From contig CANTFL010000042.1 in the NCBI GenBank assembly GCA_947650285.1, positions 120,550 to 184,549 of the forward strand: DNA of 64,000 nt. The letters run 5' to 3'. This document shows, piece by piece, positions 1 to 9,849 of this stretch. Source of the stretch: Hyaloperonospora brassicae (lineage: Eukaryota > Oomycota > Peronosporomycetes > Peronosporales > Peronosporaceae). Numbering within the stretch: position 1 is the first letter of the stretch; the number at the start of each line of letters is the position of its first letter. A model generated the notes under the pieces. That model was not told the DNA's origin. It made no database searches and saw only the letters and a list, made by a program, of their open reading frames with translations. The position numbers and the translations under genes are program-made.

Positions 1-101
1 ATGGCACGAAGCGCTGCGTCGTCGGGCGAGAGCAGCACCTGGTGCGGCTGCAAGAGCGCACTGCGGGTGTCGCCGCTGGCCGCCCGCGCGTGCCAATCCA
101 T
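1..101 (-). pseudogene. AAA+ ATPase N-terminus, partial duplicate
   Basis: Copy of 22,358-22,457, the first codons of the AAA+ fragment described at 21,217-22,457. The minus-strand ATG lies at 99-101 and the reading frame runs off the left edge of the window, so its state beyond the edge cannot be judged. It differs from the other copy by only one or two bases here. Confidence 0.6.
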
Positions 102-1079
102 GACGGACGTCGAGCAGCTGGTGGGAGTGGCTGGTGGTGCGTGGAAAGGATGACGGCGTGTCGAGTGGGGGACGCGTAATCCGACAGACGAGCACTCTCC
201 CCCTTGTTGTGGCATGTTCTTGGACCGCTCCAGGCACCGGCAAAGAACGTGCTCCGAAGTCAGAGGGAAAGAGAGAGAACGGTACCAAGTGGTTCTCGAG
301 TTCATGGAGCTGCACTTTATTGACGGTGAAAGTCCATGGAAACCGACGAGGACACAAGAGCAGTGCACATGGAAGAAAGGCAGCGGCGGACGTGGACTTG
401 GACTGTCGTTGACGAGCGTAGGAAGTATAGCTACAGGGGCCTTGTCACGTCATGCGAAGCGTATTGGGCGCACATGTAGGCAGGCGTCGAGCGGGGTGAC
501 TGTTGTGATGGGGTCAAGACCCACATGACCACTGACGTTCTGGAGGTTCCGGGTGCTACCATGCAACCCATTAGCATTGACATACCTACATTCGCTTGCT
601 TTACGCTCTCTTGTCGCTGCGAAAGCGCAAGGAAAGCCGTCGATGCTGCACAAAGCCGTTTCACACACACACAGATAACGTCCAGCTGCAGAATTCGTGC
701 GGCTGCACATCTGTTTGAATGATACGCTCGCGATGGACCTTGCGCTCAATCGGGAGACAAGGAGATCTACTCAGGCTGTTCCAATATACCACGCTTCGCA
801 CATGCTGCAACACTACCTGCACCAACGGATCACGACTTGGAAGCGCAAACTGAATCGAAACAACGTCTGGTCTCGAAGACAAGCGTGGCAAACATCGTGG
901 ATCGAGGCTATTCTTTTTCTGTAGGATTCTTCTGTCTACCGACCGGAAGACGTGATGATTCTACGTTGACTCTGCACGACACCTGAGGATCGCACGGTGT
1001 AAGTAGCTGCTGCAGTGGTGCGCTGGTACCCGACCGGACTGACCTTTCGTTGCCGACACCGGCCAATGTAGAGGTAAAC
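102..1079. other. Duplicated spacer, no gene recognised
   Basis: Matches 22,458-23,440 almost base for base. Short open frames occur on both strands but none has a recognisable domain, and those I compared are not kept better than the surrounding DNA. The segment 728-1,078 recurs at 1,976-2,327, on the other side of the array element. Confidence 0.6.
728..1078 (+). repeat. 351-bp direct repeat, left copy
   Basis: Left member of a direct repeat whose right member is 1,976-2,327. The pair immediately flanks the array element at 1,080-1,973. The paralogous copy 2 carries this segment once only (about 23,089-23,436), so the second copy in copy 1 arose with, or after, the insertion. Confidence 0.85.
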
Positions 1080-1973
1080 GGTGGTGTCAAGTACGTCCAT
1101 TATTATGATAACTAACGACTGATAAGTGTGACAAGAAGTACGGCCCGGGTATCGGGTCGACAACTAAAGGGCTCCGTAGAGCCAGGGGCGACGGCAACGA
1201 GGTCAGAGACCCTCCTACCGAAGCCAACTACGAGTCAATCATGACCGCTGGCGCGACCAAGTAGACTGGGGACATGCGTACCGCCGGAGCGGCAGCACGT
1301 ACAACGCGGGTATGCTGCCATATAAGGCAACAAACCCCTTTAGGACCGCTTGCGCGGCCCCCGACGTGGAGTGCGAACACCGAAGTGACTGCGTGGCGTG
1401 GAGAACGCCAACCCGCCGTCTATCTCTCCGAGGAGCTCAACCATCTGCGATGGTGGCCCCCTTCAGCCGCTTGCGCGGCCCCCGACGTGGAGTGCGATCA
1501 CCGAAGTGACTGCGTGGCGTGGAGAACGCCAACCCGCCGTCTATCTCTCCGAGGAGCTCAACCATCTGCGATGGTGGCCCCCTACAGCCGCTTGCGCGGC
1601 CCCCGACGTGGAGTGCGATCACCGAAGTGACTGCGTGGCGTGGAGAACGCCAACCCGCCGTCTATCTCTCCGCGGAGCTCAACCATCTGCGATGGTGGCC
1701 CCCTTCAGCCGCTTGCGCGGCCCCCGACGTGGAGTGTGCGCTCGCCGCAGCGGCGACACGTGGCGCGGGGTACGCCTCCAGTCCGTAAAACACCCCTGCT
1801 AGGGCCGCTTGCGCGACCCGTCGGTCTCCTACGCCCACACCCGCGACTGCGAGTGCAGCGTGCCCGCGTCAGATCTTCGACCACGTCGGCTCCCCAAGGG
1901 GAGGATTCCCTCCGACGTGACTGCCCCGAAGGGAAAAAGACTGGCTTGAGCTGAACCGTGAAAATTTGGGAAT
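1080..1973 (+). mobile_element. 121-bp-array element, copy 1
   Basis: 894-bp insertion absent from the equivalent site of copy 2. It matches 25,265-26,643 in inverse orientation. Outer ends read GGTGGTGTCAAG on the left and AAAATTTGGGAAT on the right, with no evident terminal inverted repeat or poly-A tail. It contains three full 121-bp units plus a partial one. The flanks are a 351-bp direct repeat. No transposase, RT or other protein domain is visible, so it is presumably non-autonomous. The class is unknown. Confidence 0.7.
1356..1738 (+). repeat. Tandem array, 121-bp unit, 3 copies plus a partial
   Basis: Units start at 1,356, 1,477, 1,598 and 1,719, each opening with GGCCCCCGACGTGG. They differ at a handful of bases. 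Because 121 is not a multiple of three, open frames drift across units and give several overlapping ORFs of about 90-130 codons with permuted copies of the same peptide. I treat these as by-products of the array and not as genes. Confidence 0.95.
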
Positions 1974-1975
1974 GT

Positions 1976-2327
1976 TCGCGATGGACCTTGCGCTCAATCG
2001 GGAGACAAGGAGATCTACTCAGGCTGTTCCAATATACCACGCTTCGCACATGCTGCAACACTACCTGCACCAACGGATCACGACTTAGAAGCGCAAACTG
2101 AATCGAAACGACGTCTGGTCTCGAACACAAGCGTGGCAAACATCGTGGATCGAGGCTATTCCTTTTCTGTAGGATTCTCTTCTGTCCACCGACCGGAAGA
2201 CGTGATAATTCTACGTTGACTCTGCACGACACCTGAGGAACGCACGGCGTAAGTAGCTGCTGCAGTGGTGCGCTGGTACCCGACCGGCCTGACCTTTCGT
2301 TGCCGACACCGGCCAATGTAGAGGTAA
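1976..2327 (+). repeat. 351-bp direct repeat, right copy
   Basis: Right member of the pair described at 728-1,078. It continues directly into the SCR1 upstream region exactly as the single copy in copy 2 does, so this is the ancestral junction and the left member borders the inserted element. Confidence 0.85.
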
Positions 2328-2428
2328 ATGGAACATCGCAGAGCTTTCTTGATCGCGCGGTCGACAGTTAGAGAACGGAGTCTCTCACGTACGTCTACAG
2401 GTTCTTGGTCTGTGTAAGCCTATCTTGC

Positions 2429-2740
2429 ATGACTATTCGATCTGCATGCTCTATTTTGCTCGCTTTGCTAACCCTACGGTCGCGTGCCTCGTTTGGCCGA
2501 TACGTATTGACTTGCTACTGCTTGTCCAGTGGTCCCACCACATTCTGTCGAATAGGCGGCGGTGGTTGTAAGCGTCACGGAATGATCGGATGCATCATCT
2601 ACTGCAGAGAGCACAACGCACCAGGCAGAACCGTTTGTGGCAGACGAAGAACTGAAGGTCCTTATCGGCAACAGCAAACGACTGCGCTCGTTTGTGAGAA
2701 CGGCAAGGCCTGCGGCCTGACCCTAGAGAGTCGATGCTAG
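2429..2740 (+). CDS. Small secreted cysteine-rich protein SCR1, copy 1
   Basis: 103-residue protein with no family I can name. The start is the first ATG after an in-frame non-ATG extension and gives a plausible secretion signal: a short basic start (MTIRS) followed by a leucine/alanine core to about residue 20. The mature part of about 83 residues has ten cysteines (motifs CYC, FC, GC, GC, YC, VC, VC, AC and a C-terminal RC), an even number suited to disulphide bonds, with a glycine stretch before the fourth. Its twin at 23,543-23,854 has the same length and no gaps. Substitutions keep all ten cysteines. Oomycetes secrete many such proteins into the host apoplast, so an effector or inhibitor role is possible but is inference. 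No oomycete initiator motif was found upstream. Confidence 0.65.
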   Translation: MTIRSACSILLALLTLRSRASFGRYVLTCYCLSSGPTTFCRIGGGGCKRHGMIGCIIYCREHNAPGRTVCGRRRTEGPYRQQQTTALVCENGKACGLTLESRC

Positions 2741-3138
2741 TGTGGGTCTTTTGATCCCGTTCACTAGCGCAGCTCGATCGGGGTCGTTCAAGACTATGAA
2801 TGCGTCAAGAACAAAGTCGGCCACGCACTATCCTTCGATCGTGCATCGGTCAACCGTATATTGGCAACGACTACGCCGCTAGACGGCGCACAGCTTGACT
2901 GCGCGGCGACGGATGTAAGTGGACGCAAGCTGAGTCGATCAGGCGATAGCGCCTCGTCGTAGCCCTCCAGCTCGCATCGGACGATCATCTGCTTGCAGTG
3001 CTTGTTGCAAGAGGTGGATGCACATCGATTATAGCACGCTCGAAACCCATTCCAGCACAAACGATCAACGCTATGCAGCCTGAAAGGTGTCGAATTCATA
3101 CTCTGTCAAGCGTCAACCGAAAACAAAGAGGAAGGTGA
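2741..3138. other. Duplicated intergenic DNA
   Basis: Matches 23,855-24,258. Begins just after the SCR1 stop and would hold its 3' untranslated region. A minus-strand open frame (2,794-3,099) is not maintained in the same form in copy 2 and has no domain. I see no gene. Confidence 0.5.
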
Positions 3139-4075
3139 CAATGTCAGCAGAACGAGTCGCTCGTGTCGTGTCGGTGCGCGCGGTGCGTGTGTGTGTGTCT
3201 CGCACACTGTGTGTACACATTGCGTGTGCACAAAGGCAAATCATGCGCTGGTGTTGCCGTCTTTACATCAAGCATTTAGCTTCAATGTATCATAAAAAAA
3301 GCTAACGAATGTCTCAATACACACGTACTTGCGCTCTGTGCCGGACAACCGGTCTCCTTCCCTGTGCGGGAAGTCCCCTGTAATGGGACTTAGGAGAAAA
3401 AGGGGAGGCCGTTCTGCCGCTGCGTGCGCTACGGGAGGCAGCACAGCGTGCAAACCGAAAAGGGCGCAACAACCAAGACACCCGGGGTGAGGGGGAAGCC
3501 GCCGTCCCCCTACCTACTTCCTGCTATACTACGTCAGCCGATAAGCTGCGGCCCGGTCGCCGCGCAAGATTTTTAGACCCACAGAGCGAACTTGCCTAGA
3601 ACGTGATTGGATCGGCCTCGTCGCTGTGCGTCAGCGACCATCGGGGGGTGAACGGAATGGTCTCCCGCGTCGTCCATGACTTCAGCGCCCTGTCTGCAAC
3701 CCGGACGGGATACCTGGATCCACATGCCCTCTGCGAAGTGTCCCTCGTGATGCCCGTAGGAAAAAGTCAGCAGACTGAGCCAGCGAGGAGGAGTAGGAAG
3801 TAGTCCAGGCAGATGCACAACGATATCGTATTGGGCTAAGCTCTCAATCGGCGTTCAGGATTTACTTTGATGTCGGCAGAGCGAGTCGCTCGTGACGTGT
3901 CGGTGCGCGTTTGTCCTGCAGACTGTGTCCGTACATTGCGTGTGCACAAACGGAAAACCCCGCGCAGGTGTTGTCGTCTTTACATCAAACAATAGGCTTC
4001 AATGTATCAACAAAGAGTCGACCACTGTCTCAACACACGCACCAGCGCTCTGTCGTCTGCGATCGCACGTGCGTT
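3139..4075. repeat. GC-rich block between ~210-bp direct repeats, copy 1
   Basis: A direct repeat of roughly 210 bp (3,139-3,350 and about 3,868-4,075, about 80% alike by eye) flanks a GC-rich block (about 3,350-3,860). The repeat contains a GT-rich run and a CGTCTTTACATCAA stretch. The same arrangement is at 24,259-25,200, where the block is nearly identical. An 81-codon minus-strand frame (3,573-3,818) is open in both copies with few changes, but it has no signal peptide or domain and the flanking non-coding DNA is equally conserved. I do not call it a gene. The block could be an old insertion flanked by duplicated target. Confidence 0.6.
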
Positions 4076-4169
4076 TGCACGCGATGGTGAATGCTTCTTC
4101 TACCGCACAGTTTGTGTGAGCAATCGACCTGGCGCAAGATCCCGACCACCACTCTGGCCATCATAAAAC

Positions 4170-4549
4170 TGTTGAAATAACTACGCCTCGGCACGAGTTT
4201 TCACACAAGAGCGTGTAGCTCATGTGGTATGGTGTGGCAGAATCATGCGAGAGGTTACCGGTTCGATTTTCAGTGGTCGTAACAAAAGTCAAAACCTTCA
4301 GGCACTGGTGTGCCGGGGTTCATCAGCACTGTCCTGCCAGACATTGACGTCCCCATGTTTAGATGTTTGTTAGAAACGCTCTGTCTGCATTAGAAACGTA
4401 CGAATAGACGAACAGTAATGCGCGACCAGACGATTACTAACGTAGAGTCAGAGAGAATCCAGTAGGCTTAGAGTAGCAACAGGAGGTTGTGAACTAAGGA
4501 CCTAGATATGTCCACTGTGCATTTTGCAAAACTTCGATCACTTCCTTTT
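4170..4549 (+). repeat. Copia 5' LTR
   Basis: Starts TGTTGAAATAA and ends ACTTCCTTTT. The 3' end is therefore not the usual CA, but it is fixed by the target duplication and by the primer-binding site that starts at the next base. Contains a tRNA-like box A (TAGCTCATGTGG, 4,216-4,227) and box-B-like GGTTCGATTTT (4,260-4,270). Confidence 0.93.
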
Positions 4550-4564
4550 GGTTATGAGCCCAAG
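4550..4564 (+). other. Copia primer-binding site (half-tRNA type)
   Basis: GGTTATGAGCCCAAG abuts the LTR. Its complement, CTTGGGCTCATAACC, reads as the anticodon arm of initiator tRNA-Met (CAT anticodon within GGGCTCATAACC), and not as a tRNA 3' end. Drosophila copia primes from an internally cleaved initiator tRNA in the same way, with a very similar sequence. Confidence 0.8.
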
Positions 4565-4604
4565 CTTCGCAAACTCTGCCCAAGACCTCGATCACGCCTT
4601 CGCC

Positions 4605-7600
4605 ATGGATGCGTCTCCTTTCACCGCCGCTCGCATCAACAAGTTCTCCGGAACAAACTTCCATGTGTGGAAGTTCAAGATGCAAATGGTGCTGGAGGAG
4701 CGAGAATTGTGGGACGTCGTGAGTGGCGAGGTCAAGCTCGGGTACTGCAAAAATACTTTGGACCAAGCGACATTCAAGCGAAAGTCGCGGAAGGCACTAG
4801 CGATAATATGTCTTGCGATGGAGGATTCGCAGTTGCCACTGGTTCGCTCGTCGAAGGACGCGTATGATGCATGGTCACGTCTGGAAGGACACTACGAGAA
4901 GAAGAGCTTGGCCAATAAGCTCTTTCTTCGTCGACGCTTCTTCACGACAATGATGGGAGAAGGTGATGACGTGCTGGAGCACATTAACCGACTAAAAAGT
5001 CTGGCGGAGCAGCTCGACGCAGTCGGTGCTCCGGTCAGTGAGGATGATTTGGTCATCACGCTTCTGGCCAGCCTTAGCGAGTCGTACCAGTTCCTAATAA
5101 CAGCTCTGGAGTCGAGAGCCGACTCGCTGTCTTGGGAACTAGTGACGTCTCGGCTAATGCACGAAGACTGAAGCGCAAGGAACAAGGTGGCGGTATCGAA
5201 GGAGCCGCGCACGTTCAAGCTCAAGCTTTCATGTCAAGGGACAGTAAGTACAAGGCTCGACCGGTGAAGAAGACTGGTGCGTGCCACAACTGTGGAAAGC
5301 AAGGCCATTGGATTATGGAATGTCCCTCGCGGTTTCAGAGAGACGCTGAAAGACACAGGAGTCAGCGTGCAAATATTGCGCAAGAACAGGATCTTGGCGA
5401 TTACCTTTTCTCGGTCGGTGGTGGCAAGTCCGAGTCGAGTAACACGTGATTGGTCGACTCAGGTGCGACGCAGCATATGACAAGTTCTAAAGAGTTCATG
5501 AGGAACTACAAGGACTTTGGACCAGTCGATGTACACCTTGCTGATAATGGTGTTGTTCAAGCGGTTGGAAAAGGTGACATTGTCATGTCGATCACGACTC
5601 GTCAAGGAATCAAGAAGGGTGTGCTCACCAATGTGTGGTATATTCCAAAGCTATCTAGAAACTTGTTTTATGCTGGAAGATTTATCACGGACGTTGGGCC
5701 TGTCACCTCTGAAGTCGATAGTTGCATCGCGGAAACGAAGGGTGTCAAGTGGAAACTCGGTGCACTTGAAGGAAAGGGATTGTTCAAGCTTTGCATGACA
5801 CCAGAGCTTACTGACGAGGTCCATGTGGCAACTTCGAAGAGCAAAGGAGAAAACGCTTCCTACCTTTGGCATCTTCGACTTGGCCACATTAGATATGGTG
5901 GTCTTGATGCCATCCTCAAGAACGATATCAGCAACGGAAGCGGTATGAAGTCGGTGCAGAAGTGGGAGTTTTGTGAAGGGTGTGCTCTTGGCAAGCAAAC
6001 ACGTGTGATCTATATGCCCAAGTCACCCAACCGCGCCAGCATGCTGCTAGAGGTCATTCACAGCGATGTGTGTGGTCCCATGAAAACTCCTACCTTCAGT
6101 GGAAAGCGGTACTTCGTGACTTTTATTGACAAATACTCACACTACTGTGTGGTGTATCTGCTTCAGAACAAGTTTGAAGTAGCATCCAAGTTCGCTCAAT
6201 TTGTCGCGTTGGTGGAAACCCAAACTGGCAAGCGTGTGAAGACTCTTCGAAGTGATAATGGTGGCGATTACACTTCCAGCACGATGTCCAAGTTCTGTGT
6301 GGACCATGGAATCGTGCAGAAATTCACGCCGCCGTACACACCTCAATTGAACGGTGTCGCCGAGCGGATGAATCGGACTTTGGTGTAAAGCACTCGTTGC
6401 ATGATGGAACATGCTTAGTTAGTTAAGTCGTATTGGGGTATGGCAGTCATGACTGCAAATTTCCTACGTCTTCGCTGTCCAACTCGTTCTACCAGTCATG
6501 ACCAGACAATCTACGAAGTATGGAATGGCAAGAAATCTATTCTTGCAAACTTGAAGGTTTTCGGATGTCATGCGTACGTACATGTGCCCAAGCCAAAGCG
6601 GTCCAAGCTCGATGCAAGATCAATTCAGTGTCGGTTTATTGGATACTCCGACCATGAGAAAGCGTACCGTTTCGAGGAGACAAAGAGTGGTCGTGTATTG
6701 GTTAGTCGCGACGCGCTGTTCATGGAGAATGTTTTCGACAGTGGAAAACGAGACTATCTACAAGACGAATTCGTCGTCGAAGACGAAGCTTTACTGGACG
6801 ACGAGGATGTTCCTATGGAGGAAAGCTCGTCCCATGACACCATTAACATGGATTTTGAAGATGCTACGATGGGTGGAAATGAGCCCGGCAATAAGAGGCA
6901 CCAACGCACTCAGTCATTGGAAGCCCTGGCCAACGCTACTGAGTCGAAACGTCGAGCTCGGTACCTTACCATGGCCGAGATGTCTGCCACGGCTGATACC
7001 GGTCACTCCGTTGAGACTGCCTACGTCGTGGATTCAGTGGAAGATTTACCTACGTCATTCAAGTCAGCAATGGAATCCAGCGACGCAGTCAAGTGGAAAG
7101 AGACTTGTGATTCCGAAATGCATTCCCTTCGTCACAATGAGACCTGGGATCTCGTAACGCTTCCACAGGGACGCCAAGCAATCGGCAACCGATGGGTTTT
7201 TTGAGTGAAGGAGACCAAGGATGGAAGATTTGAGCGGTTTAAAGCGCGTTTGGTGGCCAAAGGTTTCTTACAGAAACATGGTATTGACTATGACGAGACC
7301 TTCGCTCCAGTCGCCAAGTTCACATCCATTCGAGTCTTACTTAGCTTGGCGGCGAAGTACTCTCTCAACATTCACCATATGGATGTCAAGACAGCATTTT
7401 TAAATGGACATCTTGAGGAAGACATCTACATGGCGCAGCCGGATGGATACGCTGATGAAGATCATCCGGATTTTGTGTGCCAGCTCAAGCTCTCTCTCTA
7501 TGGTCTAAAGCGGTCACCCCAGATGTGGAACCAGACGATCGACAAGTTTATGTTGGACTTGAACTTTCAGAAGTGCAAGACCGGCCATTGCATTTATGTC

Positions 7601-8630
7601 ATGCGAGATATTGAACGCGTGATTTTTGTGGCGCTTTACATTGACGATTTGGTCCTCGCAAGCAACGACACCAAGCTGATTGCATCGACCAAGGCTGCGC
7701 TAAGTGAGCGCTTTGACATGACGGATCTTGACGACCTCAAGTACTTCTTAGGAATGGAAGTCCAACAAGATCACACATCTGGCACGACCTCAATTTGTCA
7801 GTCCAAATTTGCGAAGTACATACTTGAGAAATTTGGCATGGAAAGCAGCAATCCGGTCAAAACCCCGCAAGAACCAGGACTTAAGCTGAAAAGATCAATA
7901 TGCGTGAATGGGTGCAAGCATAACGAAACGATGGAACATGTGCCGTTTCGCAATGCCGTCGGATGCTTGATGTACTTTATGGTGGGTACACGCCCAGACC
8001 TTGCAGCTGCAGTGGGAGTACTGAGTCAGTTCTCGGCAGACCCCTGTCCGACCCATTGGCAAGCACTCAAGCGAGTCTTCCGTTACATTCAAGGCACGAG
8101 AACATATGTAATTGAGTATCGAGCAATAAGCAATGACAAATTGCACGGCTACTCGGACGCAGACTGGGCTGGAGACATTGAAGACCGACGAAGCACAAGC
8201 GGGTACGCGTTCGAATCGAACAACGGGTGCGTAAGCTGGAGAAGCAAGAAACAGAGTACTGTGGCTCTGTCATCTACAGAAGCGAAGTACATGGTTTTGA
8301 CAGATGATGCACAAGGAGCAATTTGGCTGAAGGAATTCTTTGTGAGCTTGGCGAGATGAGGAGCGATGATGCAGTAAAGGTATACGAGGACAATCAAGAG
8401 TCAATCGCTTTGGCCAAGAATCCCGGATTTCACAAGCGCACCAAGCACATTGACATTCGGTATCACTTTGTGCGAGAAAAATCTGCTGAAGGAGAATTGG
8501 TGCTGGAATACTGCTCGACCAAGGACATGAAGGCCAACCTAATGACCAAGCCAAATCCTGCAGTCCAGTTTCAGTATCTACGGAACATGCTGGGTGTAAA
8601 GGTGCTGAATTCTGGCGAGGCGAGTGAAAG
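4605..8630 (+). pseudogene. Copia gag-pol polyprotein, disrupted
   Basis: Gag (UBN2-like, start ATG 4,605; an in-frame ATG at 4,554 falls inside the primer-binding site) runs to a stop at 5,169-5,171. After a frame change the frame holds a zinc knuckle CHNCGKQGHWIMEC (5,282-5,323). A TGA at 5,447-5,449 lies directly before the protease motif DSGATQH (about 5,456). The GAG-pre-integrase HHCC region and the integrase core follow (HSDV, SDNGGD, ERMNR) to TAA at 6,386-6,388, with further stops to about 6,440. RT resumes and is cut by TGA at 7,202-7,204 just after NRWVF; the catalytic YIDD is near 7,640. RNase H (SDADWAGD, STEAKY) ends in a frameshift near 8,335, with its last part at 8,335-8,620. 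Five or more lesions mean it cannot make a full polyprotein. Confidence 0.93.
8613..8630 (+). other. Copia polypurine tract
   Basis: Purine-rich GGCGAGGCGAGTGAAAG immediately precedes the 3' LTR at the place where plus-strand priming occurs in LTR retrotransposons. Confidence 0.7.
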
Positions 8631-9010
8631 TGTTGAAATAACTACGCCTCGGCATGAGTTTTCACACAAGAGCGTGTAGCTCATGTGGTATGGTGTGGCA
8701 GATAATGCGAGAGGTCACATAATCGATATCCAGTGGTCGCAACAAAAGTCAAAACCTTCGGGCACTGGTGTGCCGGGGTTCACCAGCACTGTCCTGCCAG
8801 ACATTGACGTCCCCCATGTTTAGATGTTTGTTAGAAACGCTCTGTCTGCATTAGAAACGTACGAATAGACGAACAGTAATGCGCGACCAGACGATTACTA
8901 ACGTAGAGTCAGAGAGAATCCAGTAGGCTTAGAGTAGCAACAGGAGGTTGTGAACTAAGGACCTAGATATATTCACTGTGCATTTTGCAAAACTTCGATC
9001 ACTTCCTTTT
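8631..9010 (+). repeat. Copia 3' LTR
   Basis: Same ends and length as 4,170-4,549. The box-A-like motif is kept, but the box-B region is changed (it reads ATAATCGATATCC). This is also where most of the differences between the two LTRs are concentrated. Confidence 0.93.
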
Positions 9011-9446
9011 AAAACGTCACACATGGCCGTAATTCGAGGCAGACAGGAACGTAGAGCTGACAGACTCAGCTGGTCCCCAGCCCACGAAATCCGAAGTTTT
9101 GTCGTGTAATGCAGGCACTGTGTACACGCGATGGTACATTCCTCGTTTCGCTGAATGTTTGTATTGCCCCCCCCCGTCCTATCGCCGGATCGCGGCCGCG
9201 CGGCTGCCGACCCTCTTCAAGTTTGACGCGATGTTCCTTCTATAGCAGACGGAACGGCGAGTTCACTGGATTCGGCTATCACAACACACCAAATCCTGAT
9301 TTTTTATGCAGGGAGGAAGGGAAGAAATTCATTCACGCGATGACGTACTCCTTTTTTGCTTCCCGTTTGTATTGGCCGCCAGCCGTGTCGCTAGATCCCA
9401 ACTTCGCGTCTAGTCCGCTCCGCCCCACACGTTGTCATCGGCAGTG

Positions 9447-9459
9447 CCATTCTCAATTT
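9447..9459 (+). promoter_or_regulatory. Oomycete initiator-like motif before SCR2 copy 1
   Basis: CCATTCTCAATTT resembles the oomycete transcription-start consensus (GCTCATTYYNCAWTTT), one base short in the middle. It lies 51 bp before the SCR2 ATG. The same motif with one change is at 27,254-27,266 in copy 2, in a stretch where the copies are otherwise only moderately alike. Confidence 0.5.
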
Positions 9460-9510
9460 CGCCGCACTCGGAACATCCAGCCAGGTCCATCCGGAAACAC
9501 CGCATCACGA

Positions 9511-9849
9511 ATGAAGGTCAATGGCAATCTGCTCGTCTTCGTCGCCACCTTCGCTAGCGTTCGAGTACTCCCATCCGTAGGGCTAACTTGTTATGAGGTT
9601 AATTTTTGTTCGGCTGTGAGCGATGTATGAATTCGCAACTTTGATGCAGAGTGCGCTAAATGTGGTGATCCCACCTGTGGGTGCTGTGAAGGGTACTGTC
9701 ATTCCAAGACCTGCTATATGGACATAAATTGCCCGAATCACGACGGTATTTCCCTCACCAATCAGGCAAACTCTAACTGTGTCAACGTTCACAACTATGG
9801 AAAGGACATCAGTGGGTGCTGCAACACATACTGTAAACGACCTTTCTAA
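9511..9849 (+). pseudogene. Secreted cysteine-rich protein SCR2, copy 1, one in-frame stop
   Basis: Paralogue of 27,319-27,630. ATG 9,511 starts a hydrophobic signal (NLLVFVATFASVRVL) and the frame is open to TAA 9,847-9,849 except for one TGA at 9,628-9,630. Beyond that stop the frame keeps the family pattern: CC-x3-C, then CYM, then N-x2-C, then a C-terminal CC-x3-C. Sequence is only moderately similar to copy 2, yet the cysteine spacing at the end survives. Either the gene was lost recently or the stop is read through; recent loss is the simpler reading. Role unknown; an apoplastic effector-like protein is an inference from its size, signal and cysteines. Confidence 0.65.

Larger units (their letters stand above)
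4165..9015 (+). mobile_element. Full-length Ty1/Copia retrotransposon with target duplication
   Basis: Two LTRs of 380 bp (4,170-4,549 and 8,631-9,010) bound a Copia internal region. The 5-bp target duplication AAAAC lies at 4,165-4,169 and 9,011-9,015. Copy 2 retains the empty site near 26,828-26,840, which fixes the boundaries independently. A primer-binding site directly follows the left LTR and a purine-rich tract precedes the right LTR. The order gag, protease, integrase, RT, RNase H is the Copia order. The coding region has several stops and frameshifts, so the element is dead. The LTRs differ at roughly 17 positions, about ten of them clustered around 4,240-4,275. Confidence 0.96.

Noticed and set aside
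1274..1954. Several overlapping 90-130-codon frames in the 121-bp array
   Set aside because: They are permuted readings of a repeat whose unit is not a multiple of three. The same frames appear in the second array, and no protein domain or signal is present.
1705..2316. 203-codon minus-strand frame across the right edge of the array element
   Set aside because: It spans the element boundary into the duplicated flank, has no domain, and is lost where the flank occurs alone in copy 2.
3573..3818. 81-codon minus-strand frame in the GC-rich block, also open at 24,693-24,938
   Set aside because: Open in both copies, but the flanking non-coding DNA is equally conserved, and there is no signal peptide or recognisable domain.
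4209..4280. A tRNA gene in the Copia LTR
   Set aside because: Box-A and box-B-like motifs are present, but the acceptor and T stems do not pair, so it is not a functional tRNA.
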